Source: Microbacterium sp. SMR1
Lineage (GTDB): Bacteria; Actinomycetota; Actinomycetes; Actinomycetales; Microbacteriaceae
NCBI RefSeq assembly: GCF_003289625.1
Contig: NZ_QMBN01000001.1
Span: 806,001 to 870,000, forward strand
Direction: 5' to 3'
DNA length: 64,000 nucleotides
Positions within the stretch are counted from its first letter, which is position 1; each line of letters starts with the position of its first letter. Both the position numbers and the translations under genes were made by a program. Below, piece by piece: positions 1 through 8,327 of this stretch. The notes under the pieces were generated by a model. The model saw only the letters and a list, made by a program, of their open reading frames with translations. It was not told where the DNA came from and ran no database searches.

Positions 1-10
1 GCCGGGCTGA

Positions 11-928
11 TCAGCCGAGGATGAGAGTGGCACCCAGCAGGACGGGGACGCACCCGAGGGTCGTCAAGAAGACCGTGTCGCGCGAGATGGTCTCGCCGAT
101 GTCGTAGCGCTGCGCGAAATTGAAGACGTTCTGCGCGGTCGGAAGTGCTGCGAGCACGGTGACCGCCAGGATGTCGGCGGGGGAGAGGTCGAAGACGAGA
201 GCGGCCACGGCCCACGCCACGAGCGGCATGGCGATCAGCTTCAGACCTGCCGCCAGCAGGATGTCTCGCCGACGGCCGGAGGCGGACAGCACGCGCTGTC
301 CGTGCAGCGACATCCCATAGGCGATGAGGAGAACCGGCACGCATGCGTCGGCGATGAGCTGGAGCGGGTCGAGCACGAGAGGGGGCAGTTCCAGCCCCGA
401 GACCGACACGATGACGCCCGCGACCGAGGCGATGACGATCGGGTTGCCGACGGTCCGTTTGAGGATCGGGAGCGGCCGCCGCTGTCCCGTCGTGACGGCC
501 TCGAGGATCGCCATCGTGACCGGGGTGAACACGATGAGCTGCATCAGGATGACCGGCGCCGGCAGCGCGGCTGAACCCAGGAGGTAGAGCGAGAGCGGGA
601 TCCCGATGTTGTTGGAGTTCACCTGCCCGGCCGACAGCATTCCGATGAGCGTCTCACCGACCGAACGACGCCACGCGAGTCGAGCGATCAGCGCGTAGAC
701 GACGAACATCGACACCGCGGCGATGGCGGAGACGGGCAGCAGTGCCGAGAACAGCGTCGAGACGTCGGCCTGCGAGAGCACGACGAACATGAGGAAGGGC
801 GACAGGACGAAGAAGATCAGTCGCGCGAGCACCGGGCGGCCGTGCGGCCCGAGCAGATCGATGCGGCCGATGACGTATCCGACGATGATCGCGACCCCGA
901 CGACGACGAATCCGGTCACGACCTGCAC
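11..928 (-). CDS. AEC family (auxin efflux carrier-like) transporter
   Basis: A 305-residue integral membrane protein made almost wholly of hydrophobic segments in two halves, with the glycine-rich start (GFVVVGVAIIVGYVIGR) and the mid-protein SNNIGIPLSLYLLG stretch typical of AEC permeases. Family members export small organic anions across the cytoplasmic membrane; the substrate here cannot be told. The GTG at 928 is preferred because a TAGGCT hexamer ends exactly six bases upstream, the leaderless arrangement seen repeatedly in this window. A GGAGG lies in those six bases and could instead serve a GTG at 919. It is divergent from the PAP2 gene and shares no obvious operon. Length is normal for the family, about 300 residues. 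Confidence 0.85.
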   Translation of the reverse strand: MQVVTGFVVVGVAIIVGYVIGRIDLLGPHGRPVLARLIFFVLSPFLMFVVLSQADVSTLFSALLPVSAIAAVSMFVVYALIARLAWRRSVGETLIGMLSAGQVNSNNIGIPLSLYLLGSAALPAPVILMQLIVFTPVTMAILEAVTTGQRRPLPILKRTVGNPIVIASVAGVIVSVSGLELPPLVLDPLQLIADACVPVLLIAYGMSLHGQRVLSASGRRRDILLAAGLKLIAMPLVAWAVAALVFDLSPADILAVTVLAALPTAQNVFNFAQRYDIGETISRDTVFLTTLGCVPVLLGATLILG

Positions 929-934
929 CCTCCG

Positions 935-940
935 AGCCTA
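935..940 (-). promoter_or_regulatory. -10 hexamer for leaderless AEC transporter mRNA
   Basis: TAGGCT on the minus strand, six bases before the GTG at 928, so transcription would start at or next to the start codon. No convincing -35 is visible. Confidence 0.5.
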
Positions 941-981
941 GGGGAGTGGGCGCGTTGACCCGGCTCACAGCCGCCACTTCG

Positions 982-987
982 TACGGT
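982..987 (+). promoter_or_regulatory. possible -10 hexamer for PAP2 gene
   Basis: TACGGT, followed by a short leader carrying a GAGCGAGG ribosome site before the ATG at 1016. A TTGACC lies at 955-960, but the 21-base spacing is too long for a normal -35. Confidence 0.35.
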
Positions 988-1015
988 GGAACGACGGCGA
1001 GAGCGAGGTGATCGG

Positions 1016-1867
1016 ATGAGGCGCAACGTGCGTTACCTGCAGCTGGCGGGCGTTCAGCTGGCGGCGATAGCGGTGACGATCCTGGTGTGCGTGTTCACGG
1101 CGTCCGGCCAGTACGCGGATCAGGCCGCCATGGTCGCCACGACGGCGTCCGGAAATCCCGTCCTTCGCGCGGCTCAGCACGTCAGCGCGAACTACATCAT
1201 CGTGGTCGCCGCCGTGACGATGCTCGTCGGCATCACCGCCGCCCTCGTGCGGCGGCGCTTCGCCGAGGCTGCGGCGGCATCCGTGATCTTCGTCGGGTCG
1301 AGTGTCGTGACACAGGTGCTGAAGCACGAGGTCATCGCACGCCCGGATCTGGCGAGCGGCTGGGGCGCATATGGCAACTCACTGCCGTCCGGCCATGCCA
1401 CCATCGCGATCGCCGCGGCGTGCGCCGCATTGTTCGCGGCACCGAACCGGATGAAGTTCGTCCTCGCACCGGTTCTGGTCACCTGGGCCGCCGTCGCTGG
1501 CATGGGTGTGATCGCCGCCGGATGGCATCGACCGAGCGATGTCGTCACGGCGAGCCTCGTCGTGGGCTTCTGGTACACGATTGCCGCGCTGATCGTCACG
1601 GCGGCGCGTCACCGTCATGGGCAGGCCGCGGCCGTCCTGACCCGTCCGCAGCGCCGGCTGCGCGGTCTCGCACCCGTCCTGGTCGTGGGCGGCGCGATCA
1701 CGGCGGTCGCGCTCAGTGCGTTCTACGCGTCTGGTTCCGGACGCACGCTCGTCACGGCTGTCTTGACGGTGGTCACGATCATTGCGACGGTTCTCGGTGC
1801 ACTTGCCGTCAGTGGCGGGATGCCGTCGGCCCGTTCCCGCAGGGCCTCAGTCGCCTCTGCCGTTTGA
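1016..1867 (+). CDS. PAP2-superfamily membrane phosphatase
   Basis: A 283-residue membrane protein with the three phosphatidic-acid-phosphatase signature motifs in order: KHEVIARP (residues 103-110), PSGH (124-127) and GWHRPSD (169-175, catalytic His171 with Asp175). These form the vanadate-sensitive active site of lipid phosphatases, which dephosphorylate phosphatidate, undecaprenyl pyrophosphate or similar lipids on the outer membrane face. About six hydrophobic segments are present, two of them after the last motif. The ATG at 1016 is chosen over the GTG at 986 because GAGCGAGG sits just before it, while the GTG at 986 overlaps the likely -10 hexamer. The substrate is not determined, and undecaprenyl-diphosphatase activity is only one option. 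Confidence 0.85.
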   Translation: MRRNVRYLQLAGVQLAAIAVTILVCVFTASGQYADQAAMVATTASGNPVLRAAQHVSANYIIVVAAVTMLVGITAALVRRRFAEAAAASVIFVGSSVVTQVLKHEVIARPDLASGWGAYGNSLPSGHATIAIAAACAALFAAPNRMKFVLAPVLVTWAAVAGMGVIAAGWHRPSDVVTASLVVGFWYTIAALIVTAARHRHGQAAAVLTRPQRRLRGLAPVLVVGGAITAVALSAFYASGSGRTLVTAVLTVVTIIATVLGALAVSGGMPSARSRRASVASAV

Positions 1868-2066
1868 TCCGATAATGCACATTATGTCAGTTCCGCATTG
1901 TCGGCCAGCCCCTGGAGCCGAATCGGTCCTCCCCTGAGGTCTGCGCACGGAGGCACGCCTGTCAAGCAACGCTCGAAGCATTCCGCTCGAGGCCGCCACC
2001 TGATTGACTGACCCCGCAGTCGATCGTCGATCAGGCGACGGCGTCCGCTTCGGCCGAGGAGCCCCC

Positions 2067-5000
2067 ATGTCGATCGCCGCCACTCGGACCGGACGACGCG
2101 TCGGCGCAGCAGCCGTCGTGAGCGCGTCGTTGATCGTCTCGGCCCTTGTTGCACCGCCACTGGAGCCCGCCCACGCTGCGTATCCGGACATGTTCAATCC
2201 CTTCGCCATCGCCGGCGGCTACACGGTGTACGCCCGCGAAGACGCCGTTCTGGGCAATGATGAAACCGAAGGCGCCATCGCCGTCGGTGGCACCGCGACG
2301 AAGCCCGGTGACGGCCAGTACACGCTCGTGCACGTCGTCGCGGGTACGGCCGACTACACGCTCCCCACTGTGGATGGCGATCCGACCCGATTGCTGGTCG
2401 GGGCCTTCGATCCCGGAAGCGGCGGGATCACCGCGATAACGAGCGCGGGCACGTCCGATCCTTCCCTCCTGGGCGACCTGAAGATGGTCGAACGCGACGG
2501 GCCGTGGCAAGCGGCGACGCGAGCGGACTGGCTGCGCCTCAACCTGGACGCGTCGCAGCCGGACCGCGCGCCGATCATCGACGCGACGCACCAGCAATAT
2601 CCCGCCGACGCGGAGCCGCCGACGGGCTCGGTCGGTCGCGGGAGCATCTATACCGCGGACCAGTCGTCGACGGCAGTCGCGGGATATGTCGAGGCTTCCG
2701 CCGACGCATCCTACGAGCAGGCCACTGCGTGCCTCGATGCGCTCGGGGATCCCGCGATCGGAGCCGGTCACCCCGTAGCCGTCGTCGAAGACGTCGGAGA
2801 CCGCATCGTGCTCGGTCCGCTCAGCGCGACACGCCCGAACATCGTCGACTACGACGACATTTCCGGTGCGGCCTTGCTGCAGTTCGCCCCGGGTCCCGAG
2901 CCAGGAGCGCGAAACCCGCTCATCATCCGAGTGGCAGCCGGAACATCTGAGGTCATCGGCGCCCGCGTCGACCCGCAGGGCGCCTACTCCCCCTACATCA
3001 TGTGGGATCTGTCCGCCGTGACCGGGAACGTGTCCGTGACGGCCGCGCAGGCCCGCATCGACGGCTCCATCTACGCTCCGGAAGCCGACATCACCGTCAC
3101 GGCCTCTCCCCTGGATGGGCAGATCGTCGGCCGTAACGTCACGACGGGCGGCGGCGAGGTCCACTCCTTCTTCTTCGCCGGCGCGATCTCGTGTGACGCT
3201 CAGGACGGAACCTTCCGCATCCGCAAGACCCTGGAGGGCATCGATCCCTCCGCGCTCGAGGGCTCGACCTTCGCGGTGAACTACACGGCGACCACGCCGG
3301 ACGGCGAGGAGCTCGAGGGCAGTTACGAGCTGCCCGCGGGCGGGAGCTGGGTGCCCGCGGGAGAGCAGTTCCCGACCGGGACAGTCGTCGACTTCGAGGA
3401 GATCCCGCCGGCTTCTGTGCCGGGTTACGAGTGGGCCGCACCCGTGATAGCCCCAGACCCGCTCGTGATCGCGGCGGGGGCCACGGCGGAGGTCGTCGTG
3501 ACCAACCGTGCGCTCCCCCTCGTCGGGACGTTCTCGGTGAGCAAGCGCATAACGTCCACGTCCGGCGTCGCGCCCGAGGTGCCGGACAGCTCTGTCGAGG
3601 TGGGATGGATCGCTGTGCGGGGCGGAGGCGCGGTCGCTTCCGGCACACTGGACGTGCCGCTGGACGGACGCCCGGTCTCCCCTGACCAGCAGTTCCCGCT
3701 CGGCACCCGTATCGCCCTTTCAGAGAACCTCGCGAGCCTGCCAGCCCCCGCGGGGTACCGCTGGACGAGCGCCAGCTGGGACCCGGGCCGCGTGATCACG
3801 ATCACCGAGGCGGCCACAACGGCTGTCACTCTGACGAACACCGCCGCGCCCGAGGCGGAGCCCCGCACCGTCTCGGTGGTGAAGCACGTCGTCGGCGCGG
3901 CGGCAGACCCCCGCTTCGACTACTTCGTGAGCTACAACACCGATCCCGGCGCTGCCGGGGCGGAAGCTCGTCGCACACGTCCGGTCGAGGTGGGCGAAGC
4001 GGTCGTCCTGGACGACCTCGAAACCGGCGCTCGGTTCCTGCGCCTCGCGGAGCCGGTCCCGCTCCTCGACAACCAGCCCGTCGACGTCTCCGACTGGGAG
4101 CCCCCCGTGTTCCGCGTCGTCGCCGACGGCGTGACGCAGACCTTCACCGCGGCAGGTTACGAGGGGCAGGTGCCCCTCGCGGATGCCGTCGTCGAGATCC
4201 CCCTTCCGGAGTCGGGCGACGTCACAGTCGAGGTCACCAACGAGCTTCGCGAGGGAACGTTCGCCGTTCAGAAGCGCTTCGAGGGCATCGTCCCGGACGA
4301 TCTGCCGGCAGGGACTCTGTTCACGGCGCGGTGGACGGCGACGAGCCCGACCGGCGATGTGACGACCGGGCACATCCGGGTTCCCGCCGACGGATCGCCG
4401 GTGTCGCCGAAGGATGCCGCAGGCGACGCTCGCCAGTTCCCTTACGGCACCGTCGTGGAGTTCGCCGAGGCGCCGGCGCCGCGACAGCGCTCGGTGAGCT
4501 GGATCTCGGCATCGTTCACACCCGACGCCCTGACGATCGGCGAGGAAGGGGCCGACGTCGCGATTGCGACCCTGACCAACACCGCTGCGTTCGACCGCGG
4601 CACCTTCCGGGTCGCGAAGGGCCTCGCGGGAATCACAGCAGACCAGCTGGCAACGGATTCGTTCCTCGTCGGTTATCTGGCACTTCTGCCGACCGGAGCC
4701 ATCGACACGGGAACCATCGTGCTGCCCGCGAACGGCACCGCGGTGACCCCGCTCGACGACGTCGGGGAGGCGCGCACATTCCCGGTCGGCACCCGGATCG
4801 TGCTCGGCGAAGCACCCCCTGACGAAGCGGCTCTGCCCGGCGACTACGACTGGGCGCGCCCGACGTGGTCGCCTTCGCGGTCCGTGACGATCGGTGCGAT
4901 GCAGTCCACCCCCACGATCACGGTGACGAACTCCGCGGTGCAGTACGCCACTGTCTCGTTGACCAAGGCCCTCGACGATGCCGCAGCCCTGTCGCCGACA

Positions 5001-5456
5001 GAGGCGCGGTTCGACATCGCGTGGTGGCTCGACGGGCGGCGCCAGCCGGATCTGACCCTCAGGGCCGGCGAGACCATCGTCTCGGACCGGTTCCCGGTCG
5101 GGTCGATCATCGAGGCCGAGGAGCCGCGTCCGACTGCCGTGCCCGGCGGCACCTGGCAGGAACCCGTCTGGACCATCGATGGCGCGGTGCTTCCGGTGCA
5201 AGCGAACGGCCGGGTGGTCGTGCCGGTCTCCGCAGCCGGGGAACCCGTGATCACGATCGCGCTGGAGAACGTCCTGAGACCTGACCAGCCCGAGCTACCT
5301 GGGGAATCGGATCCGGAACGGGACGACACCGGCTCCGGGAATCCTGCCGGCTCGTTGCCCTCTACCGGCGCGAGCTTCAGTCCCGTTCTGCCCGTCGGCG
5401 GCATGCTGCTCCTACTTCTCGGAATCACGTTCGTCGCCCGCCGCAGACGCCCGTAG
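2067..5456 (+). CDS. LPXTG-anchored surface protein: choice-of-anchor A domain plus six Ig-like (DUF5979-type) repeats
   Basis: 1129 residues. The start is the ATG at 2067 behind GAGGAG. A signal peptide (RR..., hydrophobic core, AHA cleavage site near residues 35-37) is followed by a choice-of-anchor A region to about residue 375. From residue 380 come six tandem domains of about 90-130 residues, starting near DGTFRIRK, VGTFSVSK, PRTVSVVK, EGTFAVQK, RGTFRVAK and YATVSLTK. Each has a Lys in its first strand, an acidic ..E.. turn (FEE, LSEN, RLAEP, FAEA, LGEA, EAEE), and all but the last (which ends ALENV) close with a TN motif. This Lys-Glu-Asn layout is the one used for self-formed isopeptide bonds in CnaB-like domains. 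LPSTG (1097-1101), a hydrophobic helix and an RRRRP tail form a sortase sorting signal. It should be a long covalently anchored stalk or adhesin; the ligand is unknown, and no sortase gene lies in the window. Confidence 0.85.
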   Translation: MSIAATRTGRRVGAAAVVSASLIVSALVAPPLEPAHAAYPDMFNPFAIAGGYTVYAREDAVLGNDETEGAIAVGGTATKPGDGQYTLVHVVAGTADYTLPTVDGDPTRLLVGAFDPGSGGITAITSAGTSDPSLLGDLKMVERDGPWQAATRADWLRLNLDASQPDRAPIIDATHQQYPADAEPPTGSVGRGSIYTADQSSTAVAGYVEASADASYEQATACLDALGDPAIGAGHPVAVVEDVGDRIVLGPLSATRPNIVDYDDISGAALLQFAPGPEPGARNPLIIRVAAGTSEVIGARVDPQGAYSPYIMWDLSAVTGNVSVTAAQARIDGSIYAPEADITVTASPLDGQIVGRNVTTGGGEVHSFFFAGAISCDAQDGTFRIRKTLEGIDPSALEGSTFAVNYTATTPDGEELEGSYELPAGGSWVPAGEQFPTGTVVDFEEIPPASVPGYEWAAPVIAPDPLVIAAGATAEVVVTNRALPLVGTFSVSKRITSTSGVAPEVPDSSVEVGWIAVRGGGAVASGTLDVPLDGRPVSPDQQFPLGTRIALSENLASLPAPAGYRWTSASWDPGRVITITEAATTAVTLTNTAAPEAEPRTVSVVKHVVGAAADPRFDYFVSYNTDPGAAGAEARRTRPVEVGEAVVLDDLETGARFLRLAEPVPLLDNQPVDVSDWEPPVFRVVADGVTQTFTAAGYEGQVPLADAVVEIPLPESGDVTVEVTNELREGTFAVQKRFEGIVPDDLPAGTLFTARWTATSPTGDVTTGHIRVPADGSPVSPKDAAGDARQFPYGTVVEFAEAPAPRQRSVSWISASFTPDALTIGEEGADVAIATLTNTAAFDRGTFRVAKGLAGITADQLATDSFLVGYLALLPTGAIDTGTIVLPANGTAVTPLDDVGEARTFPVGTRIVLGEAPPDEAALPGDYDWARPTWSPSRSVTIGAMQSTPTITVTNSAVQYATVSLTKALDDAAALSPTEARFDIAWWLDGRRQPDLTLRAGETIVSDRFPVGSIIEAEEPRPTAVPGGTWQEPVWTIDGAVLPVQANGRVVVPVSAAGEPVITIALENVLRPDQPELPGESDPERDDTGSGNPAGSLPSTGASFSPVLPVGGMLLLLLGITFVARRRRP

Positions 5457-5462
5457 CTGCGT

Positions 5463-5483
5463 TGCGGGGTCGGACCGCCCGCA
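5463..5483 (+). terminator. weak hairpin after surface protein
   Basis: A six-base stem, TGCGGG (5463-5468) with CCCGCA (5478-5483), just after the stop codon. There is no T run, so it is only a possible terminator. Confidence 0.3.
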
Positions 5484-5503
5484 GGGACCTCCGCCCGTGC
5501 CGA

Positions 5504-5509
5504 TACCGT
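5504..5509 (+). promoter_or_regulatory. -10 hexamer before a leaderless ATG
   Basis: TACCGT, ending six bases before the ATG at 5516. This matches the spacing at the larger leaderless genes in the window. Confidence 0.4.
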
Positions 5510-5515
5510 GGTGCG

Positions 5516-5554
5516 ATGAACACTCCGACCCACCCCCGCGCGGGGCACGCGTGA
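5516..5554 (+). CDS. possible 12-residue leader peptide
   Basis: A reading frame MNTPTHPRAGHA starting six bases after a TACCGT hexamer, as expected for a leaderless start. It ends in a TGA that overlaps the GTG start of the next gene (GTGA at 5551-5554), so translation of the larger protein could be coupled to it. No function is known. Its reality rests only on promoter spacing and the 4-base overlap, so it could be chance. Confidence 0.3.
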   Translation: MNTPTHPRAGHA

Positions 5555-5856
5555 CCGGCGACGCCGCAGCGAAGGGACGACGCGTCACGCTGGATCTCCG
5601 CCGACCCGTGCTCCACCTGATTCCCGGCGTGCGCCCGACCATCGTGATCGACGGCCGCGGACAGCCCGCGCAATGGGGCGTCGGCACCTGGCTCGTGCCC
5701 GCCGACGAGGCCGTGGAGATCACCGTCTTCCTCTTCAATCGCTTGTGGCGGTTCGGCGAGGCTCGAGTGGTGCTGCATCCCGCGGACACCGGCCTCGCCT
5801 ACCGCGCTCCCCTTGTCCCCATAGGCCCAGGTCGCATCCTGGCCACCTCCGGATGA
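5551..5856 (+). CDS. small conserved-looking protein of unknown function
   Basis: 101 residues from GTG 5551 (119 if GTG 5497 is used). It is predicted to be soluble and mostly beta, with the segments TIVIDGRGQPAQWG, TWLVPADEAVEITVFLFNRLW and ARVVLHPADT. The family is not recognised. The pattern of short strands and a mid-protein loop resembles small single-domain proteins with an FHA-like or PilZ-like fold, but no diagnostic motif supports either. The start at 5551 is chosen because it overlaps the TGA of a possible upstream 12-residue reading frame and no good ribosome site precedes 5497. It sits alone between the surface protein and another small unknown gene. Confidence 0.55.
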   Translation: MTGDAAAKGRRVTLDLRRPVLHLIPGVRPTIVIDGRGQPAQWGVGTWLVPADEAVEITVFLFNRLWRFGEARVVLHPADTGLAYRAPLVPIGPGRILATSG

Positions 5857-5895
5857 ACCTCGTCGCGCCGACCTGCATTCGTACCGTCCAACTGG

Positions 5896-5901
5896 TACAG
5901 T
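5896..5901 (+). promoter_or_regulatory. extended -10 element upstream of the 5948 gene
   Basis: TGGTACAGT (TG at 5893-5894, hexamer TACAGT) lies about 46 bases before the ATG at 5948. It overlaps an inverted repeat with arms GTACC (5881-5885) and GGTAC (5894-5898), which could be an operator. Confidence 0.45.
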
Positions 5902-5947
5902 AATCGGTCATCCTCGCTCGAATGGAGCGCGACGAAGGGAGACGGCC

Positions 5948-6412
5948 ATGCACATCGCTGGCTTGGATGCCGACATCATCGACGCACTGACGCAGGTCGC
6001 GACGCCCGATCACCGGCCCGATGCACTCGCGATCGGCGTGTCGCTCCCCACGTCGTCCGACGCGCTCCCGGCGTGCATCGCAGAGGTCGACGCGCTGCTC
6101 GAGCACGAGTTGAGCCGCGTGTCGCCCCGCGTCCTCGTCGCGGTGGTGCACGCGGCCGGGCGGTTGAACGAGGGCCGCGTCTTCGCGAGCGAGCTCATCG
6201 ATCGTGCGAGCGTCCACTCGAGCAACTCATTGGGCCGTGACCTCACAGCCATCGGCGTCGTGCTCGATGACGAGCAGGACCGCCGCATCGCGGCGCGCCG
6301 TGTCGCGGAGCACCTCAGCGGCCGCAGCAACCTCGGTGACGGCACCGTCGTCACCGCGCACGATCTGCGCCGCAGCACGCTGCGCGACCTCATCCTCGAG
6401 GACGTCCTGTGA
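5948..6412 (+). CDS. hypothetical helical protein, 154 residues
   Basis: It starts at ATG 5948 with a good ribosome site (GAAGGGAG, about seven bases upstream). The protein is soluble, acidic and mostly helical, without membrane segments, Cys clusters or a catalytic motif that I recognise. The middle has an EHELSRVSPRVLVAVVHAAG helix and the C terminus a DLRRSTLRDLILEDVL helix. The family is unknown. It is convergent with the amylosucrase gene, with only 13 bases between the two stop codons, so there is no room for a separate terminator. A dedicated promoter with an adjacent inverted repeat suggests regulated single-gene expression. Confidence 0.65.
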   Translation: MHIAGLDADIIDALTQVATPDHRPDALAIGVSLPTSSDALPACIAEVDALLEHELSRVSPRVLVAVVHAAGRLNEGRVFASELIDRASVHSSNSLGRDLTAIGVVLDDEQDRRIAARRVAEHLSGRSNLGDGTVVTAHDLRRSTLRDLILEDVL

Positions 6413-6425
6413 TGGTTTGACCCGT

Positions 6426-8327
6426 TCAGCGTCGGCGCACGCGCAACCAGACGAATCCGTGCGCGGGCAGGACGACGCCACGACCGAGCTCGACCGGCAC
6501 CCCCCTCACGAGATCCATCGCAGAATCCTCGAGCCCGCTCGTGGTCTCAGGGCGGATGGCCGCCGTCGCATCGCCGACATTGGCGAGGACGAGGACCGCT
6601 CCCCCGCCGCCATCCGCCGCCGGACGCATGAACCCCACGACCGCGTCGTGAGGCGTGTGGAACGGGACGAGCGCGTTGCCGGCGAACTCCGGCGTCGCTG
6701 CGCGCACCTCGATCAGACCCCGGAGCCTCGTGAACACCCGACCGGCGACGGTCGACTTATCGAAGCGCTGCGCGTATCGCGCGGTCGATCGCAGGGGCCG
6801 GTGCGCCCACCGGCTGTCTCCCCGGCGTTCGGGGTCGTCCTGGAACGTGTCGTCGTTGAGCTGGGCGACCTCGTCACCGAGATAGAGCAGCGGGATGCCG
6901 CCCGTCGACATCGCCAGCGCATGCGCGAGCACGACCCGGTCTTCGCCCCCGGCATCGCCCGCGGCGATCCCGGCCAGCGAGGCCGTGGTGCCCGCGATCC
7001 GGGCGTCACCGGTGCGTGGATTCTCCTGGAACGGGTAGCCGCGCGAGAACGAACCGTCGAAGCGACCGATGTAGAAGTCGTTGAGGAACCGACGGTGCGG
7101 ACCGCCGTCGATGCCGAAGCGCGCGGCATCCTCGTCGGCGAACGTCCAGCCGATGTCGTCGTGACTGCGGACGTAGTTGACCCACGCCGTCCCGGGCGGC
7201 AACGCGTGACGCTCGTCCAGCGCGAGCTGAAGCATGCGCGCGTCACGGGTCGCCAGCGCCTCCCAGGTCAGGGCCATCTGCAGCGGGTTGTAGGAGAGCT
7301 GGCACTCATCGGGCGAGATGTAGTCCTGCACTTCGTCGGGATGCACGATCGCCTCGGACTTGAACAGCACCGCCGGCGCCGCGATGCGCAGCACGGCGTT
7401 GAACGCCTGGAGCAGCAGGTGCGCCTCGGGCAGCGACTCGCAGGCCGTTCCGAGGCGTTTCCAGATGAAGGCGACGGCATCCATCCGCAGAATCTCGACA
7501 CCCTGGTTCGCGAGGAACAGCATCTCCCCCGCCATGGCTGTGAACACGTCGGGGTTGGCGTAGTTGAGATCCCACTGGAACCGGTAGAAGGTGGCCCAGA
7601 TCCACCGGCCATCGGGAAGCGGCACGAACGAGCCCGGGTGGTCGTCCGGGAAGATCTCGCGCGTCGTCCGCTCGTACGCATCCGGGAGCTCGCGGTCCGG
7701 GAAGATCAGGTAGAAGTTCTCGTACACCGGGTCGCCGGCGAGGGCGCGCTTTGCCCACTCATGCTCGTTCGAGGTGTGGTTGAAGATGAAGTCGAGGACC
7801 AGCGAGATGCCCGCCTCACGCAACTCGCTCGCGAGCGCACGTAGATCGGCCATCGTCCCGAGGGCCGGATCGACCGTGCGGTAGTCCGAGACCGCGTAGC
7901 CGCCGTCGTTGTCGCCGTCGGGTCTGTCGAAGAGGGGCATCAGGTGCAGGTAGGTCAGTCCGAGCTCGCGGAAGTACGGAATCATCCGGCGGACGCCGTC
8001 GAGGTCACCCGCGAAGCGATCGACGTAGCAGACGCCGCCCAGCATCCTCTCGGACTCGAACCACGCGGGGTCCGCGGCGCGCACGCGGTCGAGCTGCTTG
8101 AGCTCGGCGGTGCGCTCTCCCCGGGCATCCAGCGCCACGTCGACGAGGTGCAGGAGCGACTCGAGCCCGTCGGGACGCTCGCCGTAGAGAGCTCGGAACA
8201 GACGGTGCAACCGCGGGAACTCGCGGCGAAGGCGCGCGATCGTCTCGCCATCGACCGGCCGTTCGCGACGCGCGACGTGCTCGACGACGATCGCCGCATC
8301 GGTCTCGAGCGCGGTCAGCGCGGTCAT
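6426..8327 (-). CDS. amylosucrase (GH13 subfamily 4)
   Basis: 633 residues, close to the usual length of about 630-640. Amylosucrase transfers glucose from sucrose to make alpha-1,4-glucan and releases fructose. The catalytic set is intact: nucleophile Asp283 in ILRMDAVAFIWK, acid/base Glu325 in FKSEAIVHP, and stabiliser Asp390 after His in YVRSHDDIGW. The diagnostic stretches LTYLHLMPLF, FNHTSNEHEWA, FQWDLNYANP, AMAGEMLFLANQGV and PLLYLGDEV match characterised amylosucrases very closely, so this is not a generic amylase. There is no signal peptide, so the enzyme is cytoplasmic. The start is taken as ATG 8327; GTG 8354 in the same frame is an alternative. It is divergent from an MFS transporter, which might import its sugar substrate (inference). 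Confidence 0.92.
   Translation of the reverse strand: MTALTALETDAAIVVEHVARRERPVDGETIARLRREFPRLHRLFRALYGERPDGLESLLHLVDVALDARGERTAELKQLDRVRAADPAWFESERMLGGVCYVDRFAGDLDGVRRMIPYFRELGLTYLHLMPLFDRPDGDNDGGYAVSDYRTVDPALGTMADLRALASELREAGISLVLDFIFNHTSNEHEWAKRALAGDPVYENFYLIFPDRELPDAYERTTREIFPDDHPGSFVPLPDGRWIWATFYRFQWDLNYANPDVFTAMAGEMLFLANQGVEILRMDAVAFIWKRLGTACESLPEAHLLLQAFNAVLRIAAPAVLFKSEAIVHPDEVQDYISPDECQLSYNPLQMALTWEALATRDARMLQLALDERHALPPGTAWVNYVRSHDDIGWTFADEDAARFGIDGGPHRRFLNDFYIGRFDGSFSRGYPFQENPRTGDARIAGTTASLAGIAAGDAGGEDRVVLAHALAMSTGGIPLLYLGDEVAQLNDDTFQDDPERRGDSRWAHRPLRSTARYAQRFDKSTVAGRVFTRLRGLIEVRAATPEFAGNALVPFHTPHDAVVGFMRPAADGGGGAVLVLANVGDATAAIRPETTSGLEDSAMDLVRGVPVELGRGVVLPAHGFVWLRVRRR

Noticed and set aside
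986..1015. GTG 986 as start of the PAP2 gene
   Set aside because: It overlaps the probable -10 hexamer TACGGT, and a proper ribosome site precedes ATG 1016.
2004..2066. upstream TTG start for the surface protein
   Set aside because: It would put 21 charged residues before the signal peptide. ATG 2067 has GAGGAG and begins the signal sequence directly.
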